Below are positions 44,501-53,000 of a DNA stretch of 64,000 bases, in pieces. The notes under the pieces are model-generated. The model did no database searches and had not been told where the DNA came from. It saw nothing but the letters and a program-made list of their open reading frames with translations. Each line of letters opens with the position of its first letter. Position 1 is the first letter of the stretch. Both the position numbers and the translations under genes were made by a program. The DNA is from Marinagarivorans cellulosilyticus (GTDB lineage Bacteria; Pseudomonadota; Gammaproteobacteria; Pseudomonadales; Cellvibrionaceae), in NCBI RefSeq assembly GCF_021655555.1, contig NZ_AP023086.1, forward strand, positions 3,626,685-3,690,684, in the 5' to 3' direction.

Positions 44501-44615
44501 TGAGCTGTTTGAAGTGAGATTCGACGTAGAAAAAGCGCTTGCGGTCTAAAGCTTTGAACTGGGGAGGGGTATCGTGGAACTCTTTATCGGTGGAACAGAT
44601 TTTTTTGGTGTACAT
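41553..44615 (-). CDS. tnpA: Tn3-family transposase
   Basis: A 1020-residue transposase. The N-terminal part is DUF4158-like (FYVESHFKQLITQNVRGHANIVYIIVAYGYFKATGQF), and the C-terminal half is the Tn3 DDE catalytic domain, with the stretch VKSDLHSTDSHGYTEAIFGLTHLLKFSFGPRIKN containing expected acidic residues and a late Glu within the region ending KRLLKNVIVCWNFMYLSKRL. Full length for the family. The ATG at 44615 has AGGAG 7 nt upstream. It catalyses replicative transposition. No stop or frameshift interrupts it, so it could be active, but a partner resolvase is not seen nearby. Confidence 0.93.
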   Translation of the reverse strand: MYTKKICSTDKEFHDTPPQFKALDRKRFFYVESHFKQLITQNVRGHANIVYIIVAYGYFKATGQFFNSAIQEDVDYVAGRLKLKQSFRWESYNTSTRNRHREMIIDALGFKPFNQTTIQPLLPLIRTDARSQKNPDKCFISVCEWLFEHKVETPDYKTICDTVESVYKTHMDQQIAVVKNKLSNNGAQKLDALFSKGKDTYDEMETYRITLLKKLNQSTKTSKIRENVAIYDTLKPLYDIALPIVSELDFTKDGLKRYALSVHRRQVFQINRLKDHDRHLHLVIFITHQFQQLVDILVETFLASVKTAVNKAENLAKEEYYKQRQEQSGHTQALVKDTVDLVSLVEKLKETLNNPILSDSEKVEKAIRLISPSKISTENVNSHVKDVQEDLDKISGQALEMLFLEEGATSLQLKCSDILRRLNFDCDVKSNKLIKAISQYQTKNGKVDDTFPVGFLTNSETGYVDTKDSFRAKLYRILLYKHTAAAIKDGTLSIVNSNRYRQLEQYLISREYFQKNRDHILNLANMDDFKDVSKLVERWELELDAQYKETNEHILENINEYIETDGLGGFKLTYERNTRTEVLSEMENDVALFPDDQYIRIAEALSTVNAASGFLDEFEHNSIRYRKPRPEDKNFLAGIIALGEHLSVPKLSKLAREIELATLESTTNGFFTLENLRRANDAVIRFVNQLPLAKVFIGDYGLQTSSDGQKWTVAYESLNANKSFKYGGRDPVVSAYTFIDIRGMFPYSMVISGAEFEAHYMVDGLLKNDVVKSDLHSTDSHGYTEAIFGLTHLLKFSFGPRIKNPGKRVLYSFKTPSFYKKKSYPIFPKERINKDKIIDNWEDVLRLCSSIKLGEVTASQIFKRLNSYSKSNPLYEALKAFGGIPKTLFLLRYADDVGMRKAIHRQLNKGEAGNKLDRALAIGRADYVQTIKEDQEIAETCKRLLKNVIVCWNFMYLSKRLSEAKTDIEYSLLLKKIKASSMLAWEHFVFHGEFDFSQNSLKDSQQIDLQKILDPDLIKE

Positions 44616-44635
44616 TGAACACTCCTAATGTTATC

Positions 44636-44673
44636 CTATGGAAGGAAGTGTTATTATCCATTCTGAAAACCCC
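44636..44673 (-). repeat. Probable Tn3-type terminal inverted repeat (right end)
   Basis: Reading inwards from 44673 on the minus strand it begins GGGGTTTTCAGAATGGATAA, similar in layout to the GGGG...TCAGAA...GGAAAATAA ends of Tn21-like elements. It lies between the transposase and the SprT gene, which places the latter outside the transposon. Confidence 0.45.
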
Positions 44674-44684
44674 TATCCCAAGTT

Positions 44685-45602
44685 CTAAATTACCTCACTT
44701 AGTTTTTTGTTACAGTCTCCACAAACTACGTTCAATCCCGGCTTGCCCCAAAGCTGGATATGGCATGTTTTGCACGCGTACTTAATGCGCCCTGATCGCG
44801 GTTTTGGCTTTGAAGTGATCAGCTCACTGAGATTGTCGTCATCATAAAACCGGTTAACTTCTTCATGCTCACTGCCAAGCCTCCGTTCGCTTAATGACTG
44901 CTCAGTCATAACTGCCGAAGCGTCTTTCTCAGCTCGCATGGCCGCGATTGCTGCGGTTGGTCTGGGATTTAAATTCTCGGTCAGCTCGTATTCGGAGCCT
45001 TTGTCATCGTAGGCAGTAATAGGTAGCTCCAGGCGGTATACAGGATAGCGGTCAACCCAGGGCAGACGATAACCCTTTTTGAGGAGCTCTTTACAGGCGT
45101 TGTGAAATGGGCCTTCAAGTAAAACATAATCCATCATCCATTCGCCCGTATTCTGCCCGCCTGGTTTCCCAGTGGATGATGGGATCAACCCTATTTGCAC
45201 CATCTTTTTGGCCCATTGGGCGTTATGGTAACCCCGTCGTCCGGGTGAACCATAGTGAGCCTGCCAGATGTGCGCCATCTCATGACACAGGGTTTGGCAA
45301 ATTTCTATCAGTGGGTATTTTGCGAAGTATTCAGGGTTGACGGCTAGCTCATCAACATACTGGCGCTTTTCGTTGACCCACCGGCCGATGGAGGCATAGC
45401 CCATCACTTTGCGCTGTCGGTGAAATGTGATGATGACATCAGGCAATTGCCCGGCAAACAACGCGCTGTTAAAATAGTCGTACGCGCTCGAAAGAGTCTG
45501 GTAGCATTCTGTTGTCGGTTTTTCTTCTAGCACCCGCTTTTCGCCCCAATTTCGTGCAATTTTTGGATTGTATGATCCAAAAAACGCACCGATTCTGTGC
45601 AT
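44685..45602 (-). CDS. SprT-like zinc metalloprotease domain protein
   Basis: A 305-residue protein with a SprT-like domain at about 30-160. The zinc site is CHEMAHIWQAHYG (HExxH) and the third ligand probably lies in RRGYHNAQWAKKM. A linker follows, then a C-terminal zinc ribbon (YACKTCHIQLWGKPGLNVVCGDC). Homologues are Spartan/SprT proteins that in eukaryotes degrade DNA-bound protein; bacterial copies on mobile elements are poorly understood. The ATG at 45602 gives about 23 extra residues, and a GTG at 45533 (VLEEKPTTECYQ) fits the domain start better. It lies beside a Tn3 end and an integrase, so it is probably island cargo. Confidence 0.8.
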   Translation of the reverse strand: MHRIGAFFGSYNPKIARNWGEKRVLEEKPTTECYQTLSSAYDYFNSALFAGQLPDVIITFHRQRKVMGYASIGRWVNEKRQYVDELAVNPEYFAKYPLIEICQTLCHEMAHIWQAHYGSPGRRGYHNAQWAKKMVQIGLIPSSTGKPGGQNTGEWMMDYVLLEGPFHNACKELLKKGYRLPWVDRYPVYRLELPITAYDDKGSEYELTENLNPRPTAAIAAMRAEKDASAVMTEQSLSERRLGSEHEEVNRFYDDDNLSELITSKPKPRSGRIKYACKTCHIQLWGKPGLNVVCGDCNKKLSEVI

Positions 45603-46009
45603 TATCTGTGTGTCTGCTTATTATTTAGCCTTAAAGCTGGACTTAGCCATTCACTTTAAAAATATTTCATACAATTTTAGAACGAATGATACTGGGAAAA
45701 AAGTAGTCTGTATTCATTTGGATGTTCTCGCCTCCAAATCTGGTCATAAGGTGACATCGTCAATCGTTTAGCAGTAGCTGATTGATAGCTTTGGTTTTTG
45801 AAGCTTGAGATGTATATGGCCTAAGCGCGGTCGTTAGGAATGAGATGGGATCAGTGGTGGTGGACTTTGAATTGCGCGGGCGGATTGGCTAACATGCGTG
45901 TCGACCGGATATGAGTTCCTCCTGTCGTAAAACAGTTGGAATCTGCGGAGCGCCCAAGGTGGCCAGCGATAAGAGCAAATAGCCTACAGAGCTTGAGAGC
46001 AGCAAGTCA
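45603..46009. other. Gene-free stretch between the SprT and integrase genes
   Basis: No supported gene, RNA or repeat. Short frames here have no domain or ribosome-binding site. It could include an attachment site next to the integrase, but I found no direct repeat that would show it. Confidence 0.4.
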
Positions 46010-47257
46010 CTAATTTACTTTTCTGTTTTTCCCACTTTCGGCGCGAACGCGATTTTCGGTTTGTACATAGACAGTATCGGTCGTTGCCATGCTTGAATGC
46101 CCTAGATCTTCAGATAGATCTTTCAGCGCACGACCGCGTTCAACTTCCATGCTGGCACCGGTGTGTCTTAACCAGTGTGATGAGGCTTCCTTTAACTTAC
46201 GTGCATTGTCTTCGCCCTCAGATTGCTTCATTTTGTCGTAAGCCATATCGAAAACTTGTTGGACAATTCGAATAAGTTGTCTGGACGTCATCCCACCTTG
46301 ACCTCGAATCTTTTCAACAATGGGATGATTTTCACCTAATGACGGCAGGGGGCCCAGGCCACGAAACTGCCGGTATCTTTTCAGGTAATCAATAAAGCTG
46401 TTGGGCACCGTAATGTCTCGCAGCTTTCGGCCTTTACCAAATATCTTTAACCACCAGTTGCCATCGGAATCCTGCCAAAAATGGCTCATTACCGGTGTCC
46501 AGTTTGGTCGCTCAGACAGCTCTGACACCCGTAAAAACAGGGTTTTCATGGCGGTAATCACGAATAGGCTGCGCTCATAAATCCTGTCCTGATTGGCGAG
46601 GTCCAGCGACACATTAAATACATATTGCCATTGAGATTCAGATAGGCGTCTGACTTCCTTAACTTGTGCGTCTTTTATGAAATGACGGCAGTCGGGCTTG
46701 GCTATTTGAGCTGGATTTCCATAAAGATACTCTTCGTTCATCAGGTACTTGTAGAACGCAATGATGGCAGTGAACGTTGCCATGAGCGTTTGCTGAGAGG
46801 GCTTGTACTTCTTTTTGTCCGGAAGCTGTTCTTCCAGCGTTTTTTTGGGTAGCTGAAGCTTGAATGGCGCCCATAAGGGGTTCTGCGTGAAATGCCCGTT
46901 GCGAAAAACAAATTTTTCGTGGTTCGCAGTACAAATCCAGGCCACTGGCGGCTGCCAGCAAAAATCAGCGTATTCCAATATGTCGGCTTTACGCAATTGC
47001 TCCATAGGCTTGGCCTTGAACAGAAAAACCCACAGTAAAAAACGCTCGGTTTCATTTCTGAACCGTGTAAACGTGTGTGCGGATTTGTTGCGCCCAACAT
47101 AACTGAGAAATTCACGGCCCCAAACCCAATGGTTTTGCCACCAGGACTCGCCAGACTCCAGAAACTGCTTGAGGTCTTTATATTCGCTAAAATCTAAAGA
47201 TTTGAGTTCAGAGAATGCGGGATATAGAGCAATAGGTTTGGTTTGTGGGATGGCCAT
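46010..47257 (-). CDS. Tyrosine recombinase/integrase
   Basis: A 415-residue site-specific recombinase. An N-terminal SAM-like core-binding region (about 40-190) is followed by the catalytic domain (about 215-405). The catalytic set is complete: Arg in LFLRVSELSE, Lys in FGKGRKLRD, HWLRHTGASM (His-x-x-Arg), His in LGHSSMATT and the nucleophile Tyr in DTVYVQTE. It would cut and rejoin DNA through a 3'-phosphotyrosine and could mobilise an integrative island. ATG at 47257. No excisionase or tRNA attachment site was found close by. It resembles integrases common in genomic islands of marine gammaproteobacteria. Confidence 0.9.
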   Translation of the reverse strand: MAIPQTKPIALYPAFSELKSLDFSEYKDLKQFLESGESWWQNHWVWGREFLSYVGRNKSAHTFTRFRNETERFLLWVFLFKAKPMEQLRKADILEYADFCWQPPVAWICTANHEKFVFRNGHFTQNPLWAPFKLQLPKKTLEEQLPDKKKYKPSQQTLMATFTAIIAFYKYLMNEEYLYGNPAQIAKPDCRHFIKDAQVKEVRRLSESQWQYVFNVSLDLANQDRIYERSLFVITAMKTLFLRVSELSERPNWTPVMSHFWQDSDGNWWLKIFGKGRKLRDITVPNSFIDYLKRYRQFRGLGPLPSLGENHPIVEKIRGQGGMTSRQLIRIVQQVFDMAYDKMKQSEGEDNARKLKEASSHWLRHTGASMEVERGRALKDLSEDLGHSSMATTDTVYVQTENRVRAESGKNRKVN

Positions 47258-47698
47258 AGTAAAACCTGTGATCTTTAGGAGGTACTAGTTTACAGGCTTA
47301 AATAAGCTATGTCGAATACTAAAGCGTATGTGAATTTGTAAGAGTGCAAGGAGCCTCTTCTGATGAATGGATTCCTATGGACGACTCCCCATAGTATTCA
47401 GTTTCATTCCCTAAACCGTTCAGTTTTACCTAAAAGTATTCAGACAGTCGTCCAAGCCTCTCGCATCGCTTTTCACCGCACGGTGAATTAGCCTTAGTAC
47501 GACAATTATATATTCGATGCCTCGCCCGGAAGCCTTTACATAGCTCCTGAGAGTTGTCGCCGGAATTCGCGCCATCTCCCCCAACGACTAGTTGAAAACG
47601 CTACGCCCTCTGCCGACTGAGTGACCGAGGGTATTGAAAGAGACAGCTTATTTGCTATACGCTCGCGAAGTGAAATACTCAAGAAGGTAAAATTTTCC
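47258..47698. other. Mostly gene-free stretch upstream of the integrase
   Basis: One short frame begins with ATG at 47363 after a good AAGGAG and gives about 42 residues (MNGFLWTTPHSIQF...). It has no known domain and I do not call it a gene. The octamer GTATTCAG occurs twice within 50 bp (about 47394 and 47433). No tRNA gene is seen. Confidence 0.35.
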
Positions 47699-47872
47699 AT
47701 GGATACTGAAGTTCCCGACAAATCTGCTGCATTTGTTCAAAAAGCTGAGGCTGGTCGTCAAAAGTTCAAAGCTATTCGATCCGGTTCTTGGTCTCTGCGT
47801 CAGCACGGCCATGATTTGTCGATTACAGTATTGCGCACTGCTGTTGCTCCTGAGCAAGGTGTACTGGTCTAA
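47699..47872 (+). CDS. Small hypothetical protein, probably truncated by the IS element
   Basis: A 57-residue frame from ATG 47699 (AAGAAGG about 12 nt upstream): MDTEVPDKSAAFVQKAEAGR then a basic, hydrophobic-alternating tail. Its stop codon TAA lies in the left end of the IS (47865 onward), so the original protein probably ran on. Just after the IS, an open frame starts with Glu-Gln-Gly and continues PRLVTIIPRYLKE to a stop at 49214. The upstream part also ends Glu-Gln-Gly, so these may be the two halves of one gene. Function unknown. Confidence 0.4.
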   Translation: MDTEVPDKSAAFVQKAEAGRQKFKAIRSGSWSLRQHGHDLSITVLRTAVAPEQGVLV

Positions 47873-47926
47873 TAGAACCGGACACATCAATAAGAGATAA
47901 TAATCTCAGCAGATTGAGGTGTTGAT

Positions 47927-48217
47927 ATGACCAAAAAACGTACAAATAGAGTCTATACCCAAGAATTCAAAAAAGAAGCCGTTGCCCTAGTGACCAATGA
48001 GGGTTATTCGGTAGCGAAAGCGGCAGAATCGCTGGGCATAAGGGCTAACTTGCTCTATCGCTGGAAAGACAATGAGGAGGCCCAAAAGACCGGAGTCGCT
48101 CCCAGTTGCGAGGAGCGCGCAGAGCTTGTTCGGCTGCGAAAAGAAGTTAAAGAATTGCGGATGGAGAAAGAAATTTTAAAAAAGGCGAGTGCCTTCTTCG
48201 CGAAAGAAATGAAGTGA
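47927..48217 (+). CDS. IS3-family transposase OrfA
   Basis: A 96-residue helix-turn-helix protein (YTQEFKKEAVALVTNEGYSVAKAAESLGI, RANLLYRWKD) with a C-terminal leucine-zipper-like heptad (LVRLRKEVKELRMEKEILKK). It binds the IS ends. GAGGT precedes the ATG. Near its end an A6G run (about 48178-48184) is a typical slippery site for -1 frameshifting. The shifted frame reads KKGECLLRERNEV and joins straight into OrfB, giving the active OrfAB transposase. Confidence 0.93.
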   Translation: MTKKRTNRVYTQEFKKEAVALVTNEGYSVAKAAESLGIRANLLYRWKDNEEAQKTGVAPSCEERAELVRLRKEVKELRMEKEILKKASAFFAKEMK

Positions 48218-49089
48218 AATTTGGCTTTATTGATGAGAGGTCGGCGGATTTCCCGGTACGACTACTGTGCCGTGTAATGAAAGTTGGTAAATCAGCATTT
48301 TACAGCTGGCGACAACGCCCCAAGCCTGTGATCAGTGCCGAAGATCTGCATGTAAATTCGCGAATGAAGGCGTTATTTGATCAAAGCCGGGGCAGCTTAG
48401 GCAGTCGCGAGCTAGCCAAAAAGCTTAACGAAGAAGGCATTACAATTGGCCGTGGAAAAACGCGGCGTCGCATGAAGTCTTTGGGGCTTATAGTGCAGCA
48501 GCGCACGGCTTACAAGGTTACGACCAAACGCGATGAGCGCGCGGGTGTTGCCGATAATTTACTGAATCAAAACTTCAATCCGGTGGGAATTAACCAAGTA
48601 TGGGCTGGTGATATTACCTATTTGAAAACGACTCAAGGCTGGATGTACTTGGCGGTCGTTATGGATTTATATTCCCGGCGAATTGTTGGCTGGGCAATAG
48701 ATAAGCGCATGACCACGTCGCTAATTTGCGAGGCAATTAATCGTGCGGTGGCAATAAGGCAGCCACCAAAAGGGCTGGTTTTTCACAGCGACCGCGGCTC
48801 TCAATATACAAGCAAGCGCTTTGGCAAACTCCTGAAGAGCCATGGCATTCGCGCTTCAATGGGGGATGTTGGCGCCTGCTGGGATAATGCCGTTGTTGAG
48901 CGTTTTTTTGGCAGTTTAAAGCACGACTGGCTTTTTAAAGTACCAATGCACTCTCGAAAATCTATGAAAAAAGATGTGGGTTTGTATATGAAATATTACA
49001 ACAGTGATCGCCTTCACTCGGCGAATGACGACTTGTCGCCCGCTGCATATGAGCGAAGACATTTACAACAGGAGGCGCTTTATGGGTAA
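48214..49089 (+). CDS. IS3-family transposase OrfB
   Basis: A 291-residue DDE integrase-type transposase with an HTH_21 region (SRELAKKLNEEGITIGRGKTRRRMK) and an rve catalytic domain. The acidic residues are in WAGDITYLKT (first Asp), FHSDRGSQYTS (second Asp) and DNAVVERFFGSLK (Glu). It overlaps OrfA by 4 nt and is normally made as a frameshift fusion with it. It is intact, so the element may still be mobile. Confidence 0.95.
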   Translation: MKFGFIDERSADFPVRLLCRVMKVGKSAFYSWRQRPKPVISAEDLHVNSRMKALFDQSRGSLGSRELAKKLNEEGITIGRGKTRRRMKSLGLIVQQRTAYKVTTKRDERAGVADNLLNQNFNPVGINQVWAGDITYLKTTQGWMYLAVVMDLYSRRIVGWAIDKRMTTSLICEAINRAVAIRQPPKGLVFHSDRGSQYTSKRFGKLLKSHGIRASMGDVGACWDNAVVERFFGSLKHDWLFKVPMHSRKSMKKDVGLYMKYYNSDRLHSANDDLSPAAYERRHLQQEALYG

Positions 49090-49216
49090 AAGGGTTCTGG
49101 CATTTATGCCAGGTTCATTTTATCCATAAAGTGGCAAAGAAATGTGTCCGGATCTATTGACCAGAACAAGGGCCTAGACTCGTTACAATTATCCCTCGCT
49201 ATCTTAAGGAGTAAAA

Positions 49217-49345
49217 TTGAGAAATACCCACTCTGAATATGAGATGGCATATAGAAAAGCGAGATCTTGGCTAACAATTTCTGTTAAATTGTTCATGTCT
49301 TTTAAATTATTTTGGAGCTATAAACTACTCTTTGGTACTACTTAA
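49217..49345 (+). CDS. Possible 42-residue small protein
   Basis: TTG start 6 nt after a clear AAGGAG. The sequence is basic at the start (RNTHSEYEMAYRKARSW) with a hydrophobic, aromatic-rich C-terminal half (LTISVKLFMSFKLFWSYKLLF) that could be a membrane helix. There is no known domain. A non-ATG start and short length make it tentative. Confidence 0.25.
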   Translation: MRNTHSEYEMAYRKARSWLTISVKLFMSFKLFWSYKLLFGTT

Positions 49346-49400
49346 CTAGTAATGGGCATATCCATGAGTTTCGAGATGAACCACCCTATATTTTCGAATA

Positions 49401-49892
49401 TCAGGCGATTCCGTACTTAAGAAATAATCCTAGTTCGTTGCCATGTATATTGCTTTTCCAAGACTTACCACGCCGCTGAAAGCCTAGTTGTTCTAATATA
49501 CTCACCATCGCTGGATTATCTGTGACTTCAGTCGATGCCATTAAATTGCCTTTACCAAACGTTTCAACCAGCATTTGCGCAACTTTTTTTGCAATCCCCT
49601 TCCTTGCTTCTTGTGGGATCGTGTACATGTAGCCGAGTTCCCATTCGAAATCATTTGCCAACTCTGGTAGACCTGATTTTCTATTTGAAAAAACTGAAGC
49701 AGTTTTAATTTTTATTGCTCCAATAGCAATTACTTTGCTGTTATCCTTAGTGACGCATAATAGGTTACATCTATCAGCTTTGCCCAACAGATCGCCTTGA
49801 ACCTTTCCTTGTAGCTTGAGCAATTCAGCAAAAACATGCCTTATTTCATCCGTAATATTTTCCTTAGAATATATTTCATAATTAATTCCCAT
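49401..49892 (-). CDS. GNAT-family N-acetyltransferase
   Basis: A 163-residue acetyltransferase. The GNAT core is at about 50-150 with the acetyl-CoA loop IPQEARKGIAKKVAQ (Q/R-x-x-G-x-A/G type), a preceding beta-strand WELGYMYTI, and the late strand NPAMVSILEQLGFQRRGKSW. It would move an acetyl group from acetyl-CoA to an amine; the acceptor cannot be guessed. It has its own ATG and no close partner. Such enzymes are common island cargo and can act as toxins, self-resistance or modifying enzymes; no antitoxin is adjacent. Confidence 0.85.
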   Translation of the reverse strand: MGINYEIYSKENITDEIRHVFAELLKLQGKVQGDLLGKADRCNLLCVTKDNSKVIAIGAIKIKTASVFSNRKSGLPELANDFEWELGYMYTIPQEARKGIAKKVAQMLVETFGKGNLMASTEVTDNPAMVSILEQLGFQRRGKSWKSNIHGNELGLFLKYGIA

Positions 49893-50034
49893 TGATCTTT
49901 ACCTCAAGCTAGCCAAAAACACGCATAATTAATTCCAAGATGGATTCGTCAAAACGATGCAACACTATTACGCCCCACGGAATCTACTTGATCTAGCCTC
50001 CCCAAGCTGCGCCTCTTATAGTCTGAGCTGGTTT

Positions 50035-53000
50035 TCACGGTCTGCCTACGAGCTCGACAATTTCACCTAGTACGGCCTGTTGCCGTAACCCCCAATCAAC
50101 AGCGTTGATATGTAGTAAATTCCACCCTCGCAATTTCAACACAGCTGGAATGTGTACATGGACCTCAAACGGATCGGAAACAGTACTGCCCTCCTCGCAC
50201 ATTAAACCGAGAGCATAACGCCCGTTATCGCGTGGATCGGTAATGGCCACATGTACACGAAAATCAGAGTCGCCCACATCCAGCTCGACTGAATAACCCA
50301 TTGATTCTAGAGCCAACAGGAGTTGAACCTTTAACGGCACATAATGGGTGTTAGGCAGTTCGTTAGATTTACGGTCATGGAGACGATTGCCGCGAAGGAC
50401 GTCGAGCACGCGCTCGGCTTCGCTACGACGACCGTCGGCCATTTTCTGGCAGTATTCTAGAAACCCCTTAAAAAGACGGGGACCATTGTGTTTCGCGTTT
50501 GCTACAGAGAGCATCGTAGGCTCAAAGGACGATACGATATGAATCCCCTGCTTGGCTCGTGACGCAGCAACGTTCAGACGGCGCTCGCCCCCACGTTGAC
50601 CGAGCGGCCCAAAACGTGCGGGCACATACCAGTCACCTTTGCCATCTTTACGTTGACGCTGACGAGGGGCGTGACCGAGAGAGAAAATGATCTGATCACG
50701 CTCGTCCCCTTGTACATTTTCCAGATTTTTCACAAATGGACGCTGATCTATCTGCTCGGCTGTGATGGCCTTCTGGATAACTTCAGCAAAGCTATTATCT
50801 TCCGCCATCCGCGAGTCGATTTCATCCAGAATTGTCCGACGTTGTTTCAGGTTGAAGGTGATAATACCAATTGATGATACAGGATTTTTACATAGCAGCT
50901 GATACATAAGGTCGACGACCACAGCGGCCTCATTGGGGTTACTACCTTCCTCGTAACTTGCATTCTCAACTTTGTGCCAAGAGATCGCTGCGGGAGCTTG
51001 CCGGCTCTGAGTGGCTGGAATACTGCGTAGGTCGCCTTGATAAATCGCGTGATTAGAAAAAGCGATCAATTCTTCAAACTGGCAGCGATAGTGCCAAGAC
51101 AGCCGTTGATGGAAACAACGATCACGCGCTAGAACCAAAAGAGATTCTGCATCCATGACATCGGTAGGAATTTCACCCTCTTCTTCCTGAGTATCCTCAC
51201 TGTCACCGCTTGATTTAAAGTAATTGCTCGGAGGCATCTGGTGTTCATCTCCAGCGATCACAATCTTTTTCGCTCGCATCAGTACCGGCAAACCGGTCTC
51301 CACGGTGCACTGCGAAGCTTCGTCTATGATCACAAGATCGAAAACCGGCTCCCGAGGAAAGAGCTGAGCCATAGTTTCCGGGGATAATAACCAAACTGGC
51401 ATCGCATCAAGTAACCCCTTGTCCACATACTGACGAACAAAGCTGCGCAGCGGCATGATACGGCGCTGCTTGCGTGCTTCTTTCAACATGGCTTCTTTGA
51501 TCGACTGAATGGGGCTTCGCCGTGAACCTTTTTCGGCGGGGGGCTCGCGGTACCAATCATTGTCATTTTGTGTAGCGATTACCGCCTTTGCGACCTGTGT
51601 GTGTGATGCGCCCTGTAGAGAACGAAAATGTTTAGCCAGTGTTTTCTCGTTATCGCTGAGCAGTCTGTTTGAGGTGCTTAACTGTGGCAGGGATTTTAGC
51701 AATTGATCTGCCACCTCCTTTGCCCACAGACCGGTGACATGAATCTCCCATGATAATTTTTCACTTCCGTCTATCGAGGCCAGAATGCCAAGCAATTCGG
51801 GTGAATCAGCCCAGAGATCAACACATTTTGCAAGCTTCTGATCGGACTTAACCAGATCTTCGAAATCACTACTCCAGTGTTGTTGCATATCTTTGAGTCG
51901 GCGCAATGTGCTGCCTACAGATAACCAAGGAAAGTGTGGCTGCAGAGCCTTGAGCGCCTCAAGTAGCGAAGCATAGGTAGCGCGAACCTTAACGAGTTGC
52001 TGCAAAGTCCCATACAGCTCCGATAGCGCAGTATGAGCCTTATCATCAGTGGGCCAGGCCCGTAAAGATTGCAGAGTATCGCGCTGTTTAAGCAATCCCA
52101 TCAGCACTGAAATACATTGTTTAATTGCAGACATGTCACTTGCTGTTTCAGGTAGCTTCAACAACGGGGCTTGCTCGCTGAGCGTTGTGCGCGCCTTCGT
52201 TAGTGCCGCCAAAGTCGGTAGCACCTCAAGCATCGCGTCAATGCGCTCACCCCAGGCTCGCCAGGCCTCTGGCGCCGCAGGGGCAGGCCACAGAGCCAAA
52301 GGTTGCAGCTGCCCCTCAGCGGAGGTAATACCACGAGCCACGGTTTGCCCCTTATCGATCACGCTCAGCTGTTTTCTTGCCTCATCAGTGGCATCTGGGA
52401 AATCCCTCGCGCCGGATGTATGCAGAAGTTCATCCAGTGCTCGCCAGCACTTCGCCGACTTACGAAAGTTTTCAAATTTGGCAAGAAAGGCAGGAGACAG
52501 GTTTACGGAATCACTGCCACTCCATTGTAACTGCACCTGAGAGAGAAACACGCTTCGCGCCGACCACCAACCGGGCATGAAAAAGCGCTGCCAGCGCCCG
52601 ACAAATCGTCTGATGGTTTCAAAACTGTTTATGAAGACCTCATTATCTGTCCATGTCACACGGTTTTTGTACTGTTCCAGCGCCTCTCGCGATTGCTTCC
52701 ACAAGGAAGCGCATTGCACGTGCGCATCAGTGAATTTATGCACATCGCCGCAGTGGAGCCAGGCCGACACTGCGCGGAGTTCGCTTTCATCACGCTCAGC
52801 TAACGACTTGAATTCCACTAACGTAGAACGAGCTTGCACCAATTTCTGCAAGGTGGGTCGATGAGCATCCAAGCCTGTTGCAAGTAATTGTTGTTCGAGT
52901 TTTTGAGACGCGTTTACAAAGTCGCTTAGCGACTCACTGCCATGTGTCACCAACAACGTGAAGAGAGCCTGGTTTTGTTCCAGTTGTTCGCTATCGGCTT

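Larger units (their letters stand above)
41553..44673 (-). mobile_element. Tn3-family transposon (left end not located)
   Basis: Made up of the transposase gene and a probable right terminal repeat at 44636-44673. The matching left repeat should lie just below 41553, but I could not find it, so the left boundary is open and the element may be decayed. It carries no resolvase gene inside these limits. It seems to have landed in the Omp85-like gene at 40.8-41.4 kb. Confidence 0.6.
47865..49163 (+). mobile_element. IS3-family insertion sequence
   Basis: Imperfect terminal repeats: left TGGTCTAATAGAACCGGACA and, read inwards from the right end, TGGTCAATAGATCCGGACACA. They enclose two overlapping transposase frames. 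It is 1299 bp long, right for IS3. No clear target duplication was found at these limits. Confidence 0.88.

Noticed and set aside
45603..46009. Attachment site or tRNA next to the integrase
   Set aside because: No tRNA-like cloverleaf and no direct repeat was found, so I could not support an attachment site.
47363..47491. 42-residue frame with AAGGAG upstream of the integrase
   Set aside because: Good ribosome-binding site, but the sequence has no domain or membrane segment and shows no sign of selection visible by eye.
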